From the NCBI GenBank assembly GCA_050693975.1, contig JBOGWV010000151.1:1-11108 (forward strand): a DNA stretch of 11,108 bases, written 5' to 3'. The translations under genes were made by a program, and so were the position numbers. The DNA comes from WHSV01 sp050693975. GTDB lineage: Bacteria > Actinomycetota > CADDZG01 > WHSQ01. The notes below the pieces were generated by a model that was not told the origin of the DNA, did no database searches, and worked only from the letters and a program-made list of their open reading frames with translations. Positions 4,267 through 11,108 of this stretch are shown one piece after another; the stretch's first letter is position 1, and every line of letters begins with the position of its first letter.

Positions 4267-6117
4267 CTAAAGGTCGCCTTCCTGAACGAACAGGGTGACG
4301 CTGTCGCCGGGGCTGACGGTATCGCCGGGGGCGGGGTCCTGGTCACACACCGTGCCGGGCTCCTGGGGACAGGGGGCCGGGGTGGCCTCCTGGGTGACCT
4401 CGAGCCCAAAGTCCTCTTCGAGGGTCTGCTCGGCATCATCTGCATCTTGGCCGCGCACGTCGGGCATCTGGAACTCCTCGCCCTCGGAGACCACTATGCG
4501 TACGGTGTCGCCCTCTTCGGCCTCGGCACCCTCCTCCGGATCCTGACCAATGACGGTGCCCTCTTCCTCCTCGCTGGATTCGCGAACGACCTCGGCGACG
4601 AGACCGGCTCCCTCGATCGTGGCGATGGCCTCACCCTCGCCGAGGCCGATGACGCCGGGAACCTGGACCAGCGCGACGCCGCTCGAGAGCGTGATGTTGA
4701 CCGCCTCGCCCTCGTTGAGCTGTTCGCCCGCGCCGGGATTCTGGGCGATGACCGTGCCCTGCTCCTGATCGGAGTTCTCGGTCCTCGTGTTGCCCAGCTC
4801 GAGACCCTCGGCTTCGAGCGCGTCCCTCGCGTCCTCCTCGGTCAACCCCGTCAGGTTTGGCACCGTGACCTCACCGGGCCCACTTGAAACGAAGATGACG
4901 ACGGTGTCGCCCTCCTCGACGGTTTCGCCCGCCGCGGGGTCCTGGCGGAAGACATCGCCCTCGTCGACGCTCGCGTGGGAGCGGTCGCGCGGATCGACCT
5001 CCAACCCGGCGTTCTCGAGGCGCTGGGTCGCCTGCTCTTCGCTGAGCCCGGTGACGCGCGGGACCTCGACCTCGGCTCCCCCGCCCAACAGGTTGGCGAG
5101 CAGGAACGCGCCCAGCGCCAGTAGCCCGAGGACCAGGAGGGTGATCAGGATGTACTTGCCGGCGTTGCTCTTTTCGGGCTCTTCCGGGTACTCCTCGTAG
5201 GCCTCGGTTTCGCGCATTACCTGAGTGCCCGTGCCCGCCCCCATGACGCTCGTCTCGCCCAGGAACGGAGTGGCGGCGACGCGCTGACCCGCAAGGAAAC
5301 GGTCGAGGTCCTCGGCCATCTCGCCTGCGTCGGCGTAGCGGTTGTCTGGGTTCTTGGACATCGCCTTCATCACGATGGCATCCAGCGGTTCGGGAACGTC
5401 CGAGTTCACCGCCGAAGGGCGTTCCGCCTCCTCGCGAACGTGCTTGTACGCGATCGCCAGAGGCGTGTCACCCGCGAATGGCGCATCGCCGGTAAGCATC
5501 TCGTGCAGAACGCAGCCCAACGCGTACACGTCGCTGCGCGCGTCGACGGGGTTGCCCTGCGCCTGTTCGGGCGAGAGGTAAGCGGCGGTACCGATGACCA
5601 TTCCGGTCTGGGTCATGGTTGCCTCGGCGTCGCCGCCGAGAGCGCGGGCGATCCCGAAGTCCGTGACCTTTATCTGGCCACCATTGGTGATCATGATGTT
5701 ATGGGGCTTTATGTCGCGATGCACGATCCCGGCATGGTGAGCGCGAGCGAGTCCTTTGGCGGCATCCGATGCGATTTCGGCGGCGCGCTCGGGCATGAGG
5801 GCGCCGTCCTCGCTGATCACCTCACCCAGCGAGCGTCCCTCGATGAGTTCCATGACGATGAAGTAGCGGTTGTCCTCATCGCCGTAGTCGTAGAGCGCAA
5901 CGATGTTGGGATGATTGAGGCCCGCTGCGTTCTGCGCCTCGCGCCTGAAGCGCTCGACGAAGCTGCGGTCGCTCGACAGTCTTTCGTTCAGGACCTTGAG
6001 TGCAACCTCGCGCCCCAGCAGCTCGTCGCGCGCGCGGTAAACGCGCGCCATTCCGCCCGTCCCGAGTAATCCCGTGACGCGGTAGCGGTTGCCGTAGAGG
6101 TCGTCAGTGGTGCTCAA
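4267..6117 (-). CDS. pknB: Ser/Thr protein kinase PknB with four PASTA domains
   Basis: Membrane receptor kinase controlling peptidoglycan synthesis and division. 616 residues. Cytoplasmic kinase domain (about 11-275): glycine loop GTGGMARVY, Lys41 (ALKVL), catalytic HRDIKPHN with Asp135, DFG 153-155, activation loop with Thr167, Thr169 and Thr171 before GTAAYLSPEQ; Thr169/171 match the autophosphorylated pair of M. tuberculosis PknB. A juxtamembrane linker is followed by one membrane helix (about 322-342) and four extracellular PASTA repeats (about 348-415, 417-480, 484-546, 549-614). Four repeats is also the count in M. tuberculosis PknB. The fourth repeat carries Cys583 and Cys591, not seen in the others. 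The start is TTG at 6117, overlapping the previous stop by 4 nt (TTGA), with an AAAGGA Shine-Dalgarno site; no ATG or GTG precedes the glycine loop. It lies downstream of the PknA-like kinase in the operon. Confidence 0.96.
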   Translation of the reverse strand: MSTTDDLYGNRYRVTGLLGTGGMARVYRARDELLGREVALKVLNERLSSDRSFVERFRREAQNAAGLNHPNIVALYDYGDEDNRYFIVMELIEGRSLGEVISEDGALMPERAAEIASDAAKGLARAHHAGIVHRDIKPHNIMITNGGQIKVTDFGIARALGGDAEATMTQTGMVIGTAAYLSPEQAQGNPVDARSDVYALGCVLHEMLTGDAPFAGDTPLAIAYKHVREEAERPSAVNSDVPEPLDAIVMKAMSKNPDNRYADAGEMAEDLDRFLAGQRVAATPFLGETSVMGAGTGTQVMRETEAYEEYPEEPEKSNAGKYILITLLVLGLLALGAFLLANLLGGGAEVEVPRVTGLSEEQATQRLENAGLEVDPRDRSHASVDEGDVFRQDPAAGETVEEGDTVVIFVSSGPGEVTVPNLTGLTEEDARDALEAEGLELGNTRTENSDQEQGTVIAQNPGAGEQLNEGEAVNITLSSGVALVQVPGVIGLGEGEAIATIEGAGLVAEVVRESSEEEEGTVIGQDPEEGAEAEEGDTVRIVVSEGEEFQMPDVRGQDADDAEQTLEEDFGLEVTQEATPAPCPQEPGTVCDQDPAPGDTVSPGDSVTLFVQEGDL

Positions 6118-7562
6118 TCGTCGTCCTTTGGTCCTTTGTCCTTGGGCCCCTTCGGTGTGCCCTTGCCCGGGTGTTCCGAGTCCTCTTCGTCCTCGTCACC
6201 CTCGTCCTCTTCGGGTTCGACGCTCTTGGTCAGGGTAACGGTGTCGCCCTCGAATACCTCGGTTCCGGGTTCCGGCGACACCCCCAGAACCGTGTCGGGC
6301 GCCACCTCGGAGGTGGGCTCGGTTTCCTCTTTGATTTTCAGATCGAGTTCCAGACTCTCTAGTTGACTCCGTGCCTCCTCGATTGGTTCCCCAAGGAGAT
6401 CGTTGGGGATGGTCGCGCTCGCGGGGTCCACCTGACCTTCGGGGGTGGTCTCGACCGCTTGACCGCCTCCTCCCCGGTTCCGGTTGCGCTCGGTGCCGGT
6501 GGGCTCGTCATCGCCCGTGAAGGCACGAAACAGCAAGAGCAACAGCGCGATCGTGATCAGCGCGGCGAACGTAGCCAGCACGGCGCGGCCCACTCGCTGA
6601 GGATTCCAATCGCCGGTCAGACGCGACCCCAGCGTTTGAGGGCGGGTGTCGCCGGGTCCACCCAGGACGGCGGTATCTCCGCCAACCACACCTGCACCGA
6701 TCGCAGCGGGCACCGGCCCCGGTTCGAGCGCGCGCCGAAGCTCGCTTGCCATCGTCTGAGCGTCGGGGAAACGGCCGGCCGGCTCCTTGGCCGTCGCCCT
6801 TATCACGACCGCGTCTAGAGCGGGTGGCACGTCCGGGTTGAGGGTGCTTGGCGCTGCCAGGTCGTCGGACATGTGGCGCATCGCGATCGCGACTGGTGAA
6901 TCGCCGGTAAACGGGACGGTCCCGACGAGCATCTCGTACAGCACGATTCCGGTGGAGTACTGGTCCGCCGCGGGACCGACGGTTCCCCCCGATGCTTGTT
7001 CGGGAGAAAGATAGTTGGCGGTCCCGAGCACCGAGCCCGTCGCGGTCAGGGTCGAGTCACCCACGGCGCGCGCGATCCCGAAGTCCGTGACCTTCACCAT
7101 TTCGTTCTGCGTTCCGTCCGAGCCCGCCACGCGTGTCGTGACGATGATGTTTGCCGGCTTGATGTCCCGGTGAACGACACCGGCCGAGTGCGCGTGTTGC
7201 AACGCGTCGAGCGTTCCGGCCGCGACGCGCGCCGCCCGCTCGGGGCTGAACGGGCTCTCGGTCCTCATCCTCTGCGCGAGGTCCTTCCCGTCGATGTACT
7301 CCATGACGATGAAGTAGTGGTTGTCGTCCTCGCCGTAGTCGAAGACGCCGGCGATGTTGGGATGGGAGAGCGCGGCAACCGCGCGCGCCTCGCGCCGGAA
7401 GCGCTCCACGAAGCGTGGGTCGCCGGCCAGCTCGTCGCGCAGCAACTTGACTGCGACGGTCCGGCCCAGTCGTTCGTCGGTGGCCTTGTGCACCGAGCCC
7501 ATGCCGCCGGCCGCGATTCTTTCGATCAGGACGTAGCGTCCCGCAAGCGTTGTTGCGTTCAC
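6114..7562 (-). CDS. pknA: Ser/Thr protein kinase, PknA position, with one PASTA domain
   Basis: 482-residue membrane kinase. Kinase domain about 10-280: AAGGMGSVH glycine loop, Lys39 (VAVKLL), HRDIKPAN with Asp133, DFG 160-162, activation loop with Thr171, Thr173 and Thr175 before GTANYLSPEQ. A few extra residues sit between the catalytic loop and DFG (about 143-155). The membrane helix is about 326-346. Outside lies a single PASTA domain (about 385-446), then a very acidic run (449-462) and a Lys/Pro/Gly tail ending in Asp residues. The operon position is that of pknA, but M. tuberculosis PknA has no PASTA domain, so the symbol rests on synteny and a tandem pknB-type copy is an alternative. 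The start is GTG at 7562, overlapping the pbpA stop (GTGA); the open frame runs up to 7724 only as an out-of-frame shadow of pbpA. The next gene overlaps by 4 nt. Confidence 0.9.
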   Translation of the reverse strand: MNATTLAGRYVLIERIAAGGMGSVHKATDERLGRTVAVKLLRDELAGDPRFVERFRREARAVAALSHPNIAGVFDYGEDDNHYFIVMEYIDGKDLAQRMRTESPFSPERAARVAAGTLDALQHAHSAGVVHRDIKPANIIVTTRVAGSDGTQNEMVKVTDFGIARAVGDSTLTATGSVLGTANYLSPEQASGGTVGPAADQYSTGIVLYEMLVGTVPFTGDSPVAIAMRHMSDDLAAPSTLNPDVPPALDAVVIRATAKEPAGRFPDAQTMASELRRALEPGPVPAAIGAGVVGGDTAVLGGPGDTRPQTLGSRLTGDWNPQRVGRAVLATFAALITIALLLLLFRAFTGDDEPTGTERNRNRGGGGQAVETTPEGQVDPASATIPNDLLGEPIEEARSQLESLELDLKIKEETEPTSEVAPDTVLGVSPEPGTEVFEGDTVTLTKSVEPEEDEGDEDEEDSEHPGKGTPKGPKDKGPKDDD

Positions 7563-9034
7563 CAGCCGCGCAGTTCCCTGTCGGTTTCGATGAGAGCCCT
7601 TGCGATCGGCGCCGACAGTTGTCCGCCTGTCGCTTCCGATCCGAGCGATCCGCCGTTTTCGACGATCACCGCCACCGCGATCTCGGGCTCGCCCCCCTCT
7701 GGCCCCGCGAAGCAAATGAACCACGCATGCGGATCGGCGCCCTCCGTCGTCTGCGCCGTGCCGGTCTTTCCTGCCACCAGGACACCGGGGATCTGAGCAG
7801 CGGTGCCGGAGCCTTCCTGCACGACGTTGCGCATCATGCTGGTGAGCGTGTTGGCGGTTGAGGTCGAGATGGCCGAGCCCAAGGTCTCGGGACTGAACCG
7901 CTCGACCACTCCGCCCGACGGATCGATGATCTCGCTGGCAAGACGCGGGCGCGGCACCTCTCCGTCGTTGGCGATCGTCGCGGCGACGAGAAGCATCTGA
8001 AGCGGTGTTGCGACCACGTCACCCTGACCGATGGCGCTGAGCGATCGTCGGGGCAGGTTGTCCTCGTCGGCCTCGAGGAAGGTGCTGGGCTCGGTTCGCA
8101 GATCGAAGGGGATGGCCGAGTTGAACCCGAAGCCCTCGGCCGTCGCGGCGATCTCGTCCGGGACCTCCTGTCCGATTGCGGCGAAGGTCGTGTTGCACGA
8201 CACGGTCAGGGCCACCTCCAGCGTGATCTGACCACCGCCCGTGCAGGTACCGCCCGAGAAGTTCTGGATGGTGGCGTCCGTCTGCGGGAGATCGAACGCG
8301 ACGGGATCGGGAAAGGTCGAGCTCGGATTGAACTCCCCCGACTCGAGGGCCGCGGCTGCGGTCACGACCTTGAAGGTCGAGCCCGGCGGGTAGCCGCGCT
8401 GGGTGGCTATGTTGATCAAAGGCGAGGTCGGCGAGTTGGGCTCGAGCGCGGCGCGACCTTGACGTTCTACCTTGGTGTCGTGCGAGGCCAGCGGAGTCGG
8501 GTCGAAGCTGGGGTTGTTCCACATCGCCAGGATCTCGCCGCTGGAGGGATCCATTGCTACTACCGAGCCGCGCTGGTCTCCGAGTTGATCGCGCGCCACC
8601 TGCTGCATCTCCGAATCGATTGTTACCCGAACGATGTCGCCCTGTTCTCCGGAGCCGAACAGGCTGTCCTCGATGTCCTGCATCGAGATGACCTTCGACT
8701 CGCCCAGCAGCTCGTCGTTATAAGCGCTCTCGATCCCCGACGTGCCGTAGACAATGGAGTAGAAGCCGGTGGTGTGTCCGAACAGCTCGCCCTCCGGGTA
8801 GCTCCTCTCGAACTTGAGACGCCCGCCGGTGTTGCTGCTTTGGGCGATGGTGTCGCCGTTGGCGGTGATGATGTCGCCGCGCTTGATCGAGTACTCCTGC
8901 AGCAGCCGGCGCGCGTTGGATGGATTCGAGGCGATGCTGTCGGCGGCAAAGATCTGCAGGTAGTTCAGCTGAAAGAACACCAGCATGAGCATCACCATCA
9001 TCGCGACACCGACGCGTGTGATCTGCCGCGACAC
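7559..9034 (-). CDS. pbpA: Class B penicillin-binding protein PbpA (transpeptidase)
   Basis: Cross-links peptidoglycan outside the membrane; expected partner of the adjacent RodA. 491 residues: an N-terminal membrane anchor (about 9-30), a short dimerisation-type domain (about 45-140), then the transpeptidase domain. The three active-site motifs are present and well spaced: S219-T-F-K222 (PPGSTFK), S279-C-N281 and K423-T-G425 (AGKTGTAQ). The length and the SCN form of the second motif fit actinobacterial PbpA rather than the longer FtsI. The start is GTG at 9034, directly after the rodA TAG with no gap; a G-rich stretch (about 9043-9047) in the end of rodA can act as the Shine-Dalgarno site. 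It lies between rodA and pknA as in the conserved locus. A GTGA overlap links it to the kinase gene. Cys264 and Cys280 flank the active site. Confidence 0.95.
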   Translation of the reverse strand: MSRQITRVGVAMMVMLMLVFFQLNYLQIFAADSIASNPSNARRLLQEYSIKRGDIITANGDTIAQSSNTGGRLKFERSYPEGELFGHTTGFYSIVYGTSGIESAYNDELLGESKVISMQDIEDSLFGSGEQGDIVRVTIDSEMQQVARDQLGDQRGSVVAMDPSSGEILAMWNNPSFDPTPLASHDTKVERQGRAALEPNSPTSPLINIATQRGYPPGSTFKVVTAAAALESGEFNPSSTFPDPVAFDLPQTDATIQNFSGGTCTGGGQITLEVALTVSCNTTFAAIGQEVPDEIAATAEGFGFNSAIPFDLRTEPSTFLEADEDNLPRRSLSAIGQGDVVATPLQMLLVAATIANDGEVPRPRLASEIIDPSGGVVERFSPETLGSAISTSTANTLTSMMRNVVQEGSGTAAQIPGVLVAGKTGTAQTTEGADPHAWFICFAGPEGGEPEIAVAVIVENGGSLGSEATGGQLSAPIARALIETDRELRGW

Positions 9035-10372
9035 CTAACGACCCCCGATGAGTATCTCGCCGGTCAGAGCCGGGTCGGGTTCGGACGCGATCTGGTCGCT
9101 GACGCGAATCAGGATCGCCCACAGGATGAAGTTCGACAGGATGCTGGATCCGCCGAACGACATGAAAGGCAGGGTTATGCCGGTTAGCGGTAGCAACCGC
9201 GTGACTCCTCCCAAGATGACGAACGTCTGGATGGCGAAGATCGCCGTCAAACCTGTAACCAACAACTGCCCGAAGTCATTACGGCAGCTCAGCGCGATGC
9301 GAAATCCACGGGCGACCAAGAGCAGAAACGCAACAATTACCGCAGCCGTACCCATGAGCCCGAGTTCCTCGCCGATGACGGCGAAGATGAAATCCGTATG
9401 GGCGGCCGGGATGATGTCAGGCCTCCCCTGCCCCCATCCCGTCCCGAACAGTCCCCCAGTGGCGAAAGCGAACAGCGACTGCGTCAACTGGTAGGCCTCG
9501 TCCTGGATGTAGTCAGGATTAAACGGGTCGAGCCAGGTCTGCACTCGCACCTGAACGTGAGTGAACACGGAGTAGCCGACCGCGGCTCCCACCGCGAACA
9601 ACAGGCCACCAAACGCCACGTAGACGATGCGCGCGGTGGCAACGTAGACCATCACGAGGAAGAGCGAGAAGAACAGCAAACTCGAACCCAGGTCCTTCAG
9701 GTAGAACATCGAAAGCAGCGATACGCCCCACATCAGCAGCAGGGGGCCGAAATGCTTGGGGTCGGGAATGCGAATCGGTCCGAGCTTGCGACTCGCGATC
9801 GCCAAGAGCTCTTTGCGCTCGGCAAGATAGCCGGCGAAGAAGATCGTGAGGCAAAGCTTCGCCAGCTCACCCGGTTGGAAGCTGTATGGCCCGATGCGCA
9901 ACCACAGCTTGGCCCCGTTGATCTCGGTGCCCAGCGGCGTGATGGGAAGAAGTAGTAAGAGGAGCCCTGCGAATCCAAAGATGTACTTGTAACGCGCGAG
10001 CACTCGGTAGTCCTTCAGAAAGATCAGCGTGGCGACGAAACACACCAGCCCGACCACGGTCCATACCAGCTGGGCTGGTCCGTAGCCATCGGGTGCCGGG
10101 TCCAGGCGGTAGACGGCTGCGAGACCAACCGCGTTTATGGCTGCGATGAGCGGCAACACGAGAGGATCGGCCTGGCGAGCGAGGCGCCGCACGAGTATGT
10201 GCACGATGACGTAGCCGAGAGCCAGCGTCGCGATCAGCGGCGCGGCGACCTTGAGTCCATCGGCGACGTCGCGCGAGAGAGCCACCAGCGCCATCGCTCC
10301 GCTTCCCACGATGAGCGCAATGATCAAGAGGGCGAGTTCGCTGTTACGGCGAACGCCTGGCCTGGCCGCCAT
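9035..10372 (-). CDS. rodA: SEDS peptidoglycan glycosyltransferase RodA/FtsW family
   Basis: Polymerises lipid II into glycan strands, as a multi-span membrane protein working with PbpA. 445 residues with about ten to twelve hydrophobic segments. Family motifs are present: GAKLWLRIGPYSFQPGELAK (about 153-172), the WLDPF loop with Asp282, the likely catalytic acid; QSLFAFATGG (298-307); HTDFIFAVIGEELG (325-338); and PFMSFGGSS (402-410). The length and neighbours indicate RodA rather than FtsW, though the two are hard to tell apart by motifs. The start is ATG at 10372, two nt past the pstP stop, with an AAGGA Shine-Dalgarno site (10383-10379) inside pstP. The stop TAG directly precedes the pbpA start. 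Confidence 0.95.
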   Translation of the reverse strand: MAARPGVRRNSELALLIIALIVGSGAMALVALSRDVADGLKVAAPLIATLALGYVIVHILVRRLARQADPLVLPLIAAINAVGLAAVYRLDPAPDGYGPAQLVWTVVGLVCFVATLIFLKDYRVLARYKYIFGFAGLLLLLLPITPLGTEINGAKLWLRIGPYSFQPGELAKLCLTIFFAGYLAERKELLAIASRKLGPIRIPDPKHFGPLLLMWGVSLLSMFYLKDLGSSLLFFSLFLVMVYVATARIVYVAFGGLLFAVGAAVGYSVFTHVQVRVQTWLDPFNPDYIQDEAYQLTQSLFAFATGGLFGTGWGQGRPDIIPAAHTDFIFAVIGEELGLMGTAAVIVAFLLLVARGFRIALSCRNDFGQLLVTGLTAIFAIQTFVILGGVTRLLPLTGITLPFMSFGGSSILSNFILWAILIRVSDQIASEPDPALTGEILIGGR

Positions 10373-10374
10373 CG

Positions 10375-11108
10375 TCAGTCCTTCGCGTTCGTGTCGTTGC
10401 TTTTGCGATCTCGCTGCCGATCGCGCCGGGCGTCGTCTGCGACCTGATCCTCGATGGTCGAGATCTGCTGGCGAGCCTCTTCGAGGGAGTCCTTCTTGAT
10501 CCCGTCGGCGACGTTCTCCGCGAGAAAGTCGGGGAGCGAATCCGATTGGATGTCTGTCACCTCGATCTCCTTGCTGAGGGTCAGTCCCGCGATCTCCTCA
10601 GGGATGCCCTCGTAGACGGTCACGAAGCCGTCTTCGTTGATGCCCACGTACCAGGAGTTACGAAGGAGGTAACTACCGCCGAAGAAGGCCGCCGCGCCGA
10701 GCAGCGCGACGGCGACGAGGGCCAGGACCAGCTTCCGGGGCCAGGTGCGCGCCGGACGCTCGTCGTAGCCCTCGTCGTCTTCGCGGCGAGAGGGTGGCAG
10801 CCGTTGTGCCTCCTGTTCTCGAGGAGGTGACGACGCCGGCGGGGCAATGACCGCTCCGGTCATCTCGGCGCTGGAGGGAACAGGGGTTGCGGGGGAGGGG
10901 GCCGCCGTTTCGAGAGTGTCGTTTCGTTTCCATCCGGGGTTGGCCTTCGACGAGCCATTGTCGACGATGTCGAGGACGACGACGGTGATGTTGTCTTCGC
11001 CGCCCGCATCGTTGGCCAGCGAGACGAGCCTGTCGGCCGCGGCCTGGGGATCGTCTGTTTGTGTTAGCGCCGCGGTCATGGCCTCGGAATCGATCATCGA
11101 GGAAAGCC
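10375..11108 (-). CDS. pstP: PP2C-type Ser/Thr phosphatase PstP (5' part missing)
   Basis: Removes phosphate from the Pkn kinases and their targets. The frame is open to the right edge of the window, so only the C-terminal part is present. The first visible residues (LSSMIDSEAM) match the segment after the PP2C SDGL motif. The AGGEDNITVVVLD motif (about 10990-11010) gives the end of the catalytic domain, including a metal-binding Asp. A long Pro/Ser/Ala-rich linker, one membrane helix (about 10663-10734) and a small extracellular domain (NSWYVGINEDGFVTVYEGIP) ending in a charged helical tail follow; this layout is that of PstP. The Met codon at 11097 is internal and not the start. Next comes rodA after 2 nt. 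Upstream genes (usually fhaB and fhaA) lie outside the window. Confidence 0.93.
   Translation of the reverse strand, partial: LSSMIDSEAMTAALTQTDDPQAAADRLVSLANDAGGEDNITVVVLDIVDNGSSKANPGWKRNDTLETAAPSPATPVPSSAEMTGAVIAPPASSPPREQEAQRLPPSRREDDEGYDERPARTWPRKLVLALVAVALLGAAAFFGGSYLLRNSWYVGINEDGFVTVYEGIPEEIAGLTLSKEIEVTDIQSDSLPDFLAENVADGIKKDSLEEARQQISTIEDQVADDARRDRQRDRKSNDTNAKD

Noticed and set aside
4260..4445. Upstream extension of the methyltransferase frame
   Set aside because: Overlaps the fourth PASTA domain of PknB and reads as Pro/Arg/Ser-rich shadow sequence; the methyltransferase fold needs nothing from it.
6130..6215. Simple-sequence DNA (repeats of TCGTC/CTCGTC) that might be a frameshift-prone tract
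   Set aside because: It encodes the acidic and Lys/Pro/Gly tail of the PknA-like kinase in an intact frame; no sign of a broken gene.
7563..7724. Upstream extension of the PknA-like kinase frame to an ATG at 7724
   Set aside because: The added 54 residues are Arg/Gly-rich and overlap the KTG-containing end of pbpA; the GTG at 7562 gives a normal kinase N-terminus and a GTGA junction.
6996..7796. 266-codon open frame on the plus strand, with similar long plus-strand frames at 8459-9187, 9398-9955, 5440-6069 and 6363-6818
   Set aside because: They lie wholly antisense to rodA, pbpA and the kinases, which have complete family motifs. Long antisense frames are expected in high-GC coding DNA, and these translate to Arg/Val/Asp-rich sequence with no recognisable domain.

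Overview
The window is high-GC DNA with many GTG starts, tightly packed genes and Shine-Dalgarno sites. It carries crgA, a class E-type sortase, and a pstP-rodA-pbpA-pknA-pknB cluster. That combination is typical of Actinomycetota, and the gene order matches the conserved cell-wall and division locus near the replication origin (Mycobacterium tuberculosis Rv0011c-Rv0018c; Streptomyces crgA-sortase-pabA-pknB). I cannot assign a class or genus from the sequence alone. The sortase and the order of genes argue against Mycobacteriaceae.

Layout. (1) 1-1056, plus strand: the 3' part of a thiolase gene whose start lies outside the window. (2) 1057-1283: an intergenic stretch between converging genes, rich in inverted and direct repeats. 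(3) 1284-1943, minus strand: a small membrane protein with a zinc-ribbon-like tail, then upstream of it crgA; the gap between them holds two tandem DnaA-box matches. (4) 1981-3480, plus strand, divergent from crgA: a class E-type sortase, a coupled 43-residue single-span membrane protein, and pabA/trpG (glutamine amidotransferase). (5) 3468-11108, minus strand: one long operon read from the right edge, pstP (partial), rodA, pbpA, pknA-like kinase, pknB, and a class I SAM methyltransferase at its end. The methyltransferase overlaps the tail of pabA.

How the genes work together. RodA (SEDS glycosyltransferase) and PbpA (class B transpeptidase) form a peptidoglycan polymerase and cross-linking pair. 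PknB and the PknA-like kinase are membrane Ser/Thr kinases with extracellular PASTA domains expected to sense wall fragments or lipid II. PstP is the matching PP2C phosphatase. CrgA is a small septation regulator that in mycobacteria contacts FtsZ, FtsI and related division proteins. The operon genes are joined by gaps of 0-7 nt or 4-nt overlaps, which suggests translational coupling and fixed ratios.

Most of the window is a well-known conserved locus. I see no clear new system. The parts most worth a second look are the DnaA-box pair next to crgA, the palindromic intergenic region at 1060-1283, the extra methyltransferase, the PASTA domain and charged tail on the PknA-like kinase, the two-cysteine insertion in the sortase, and the 43-residue membrane peptide.
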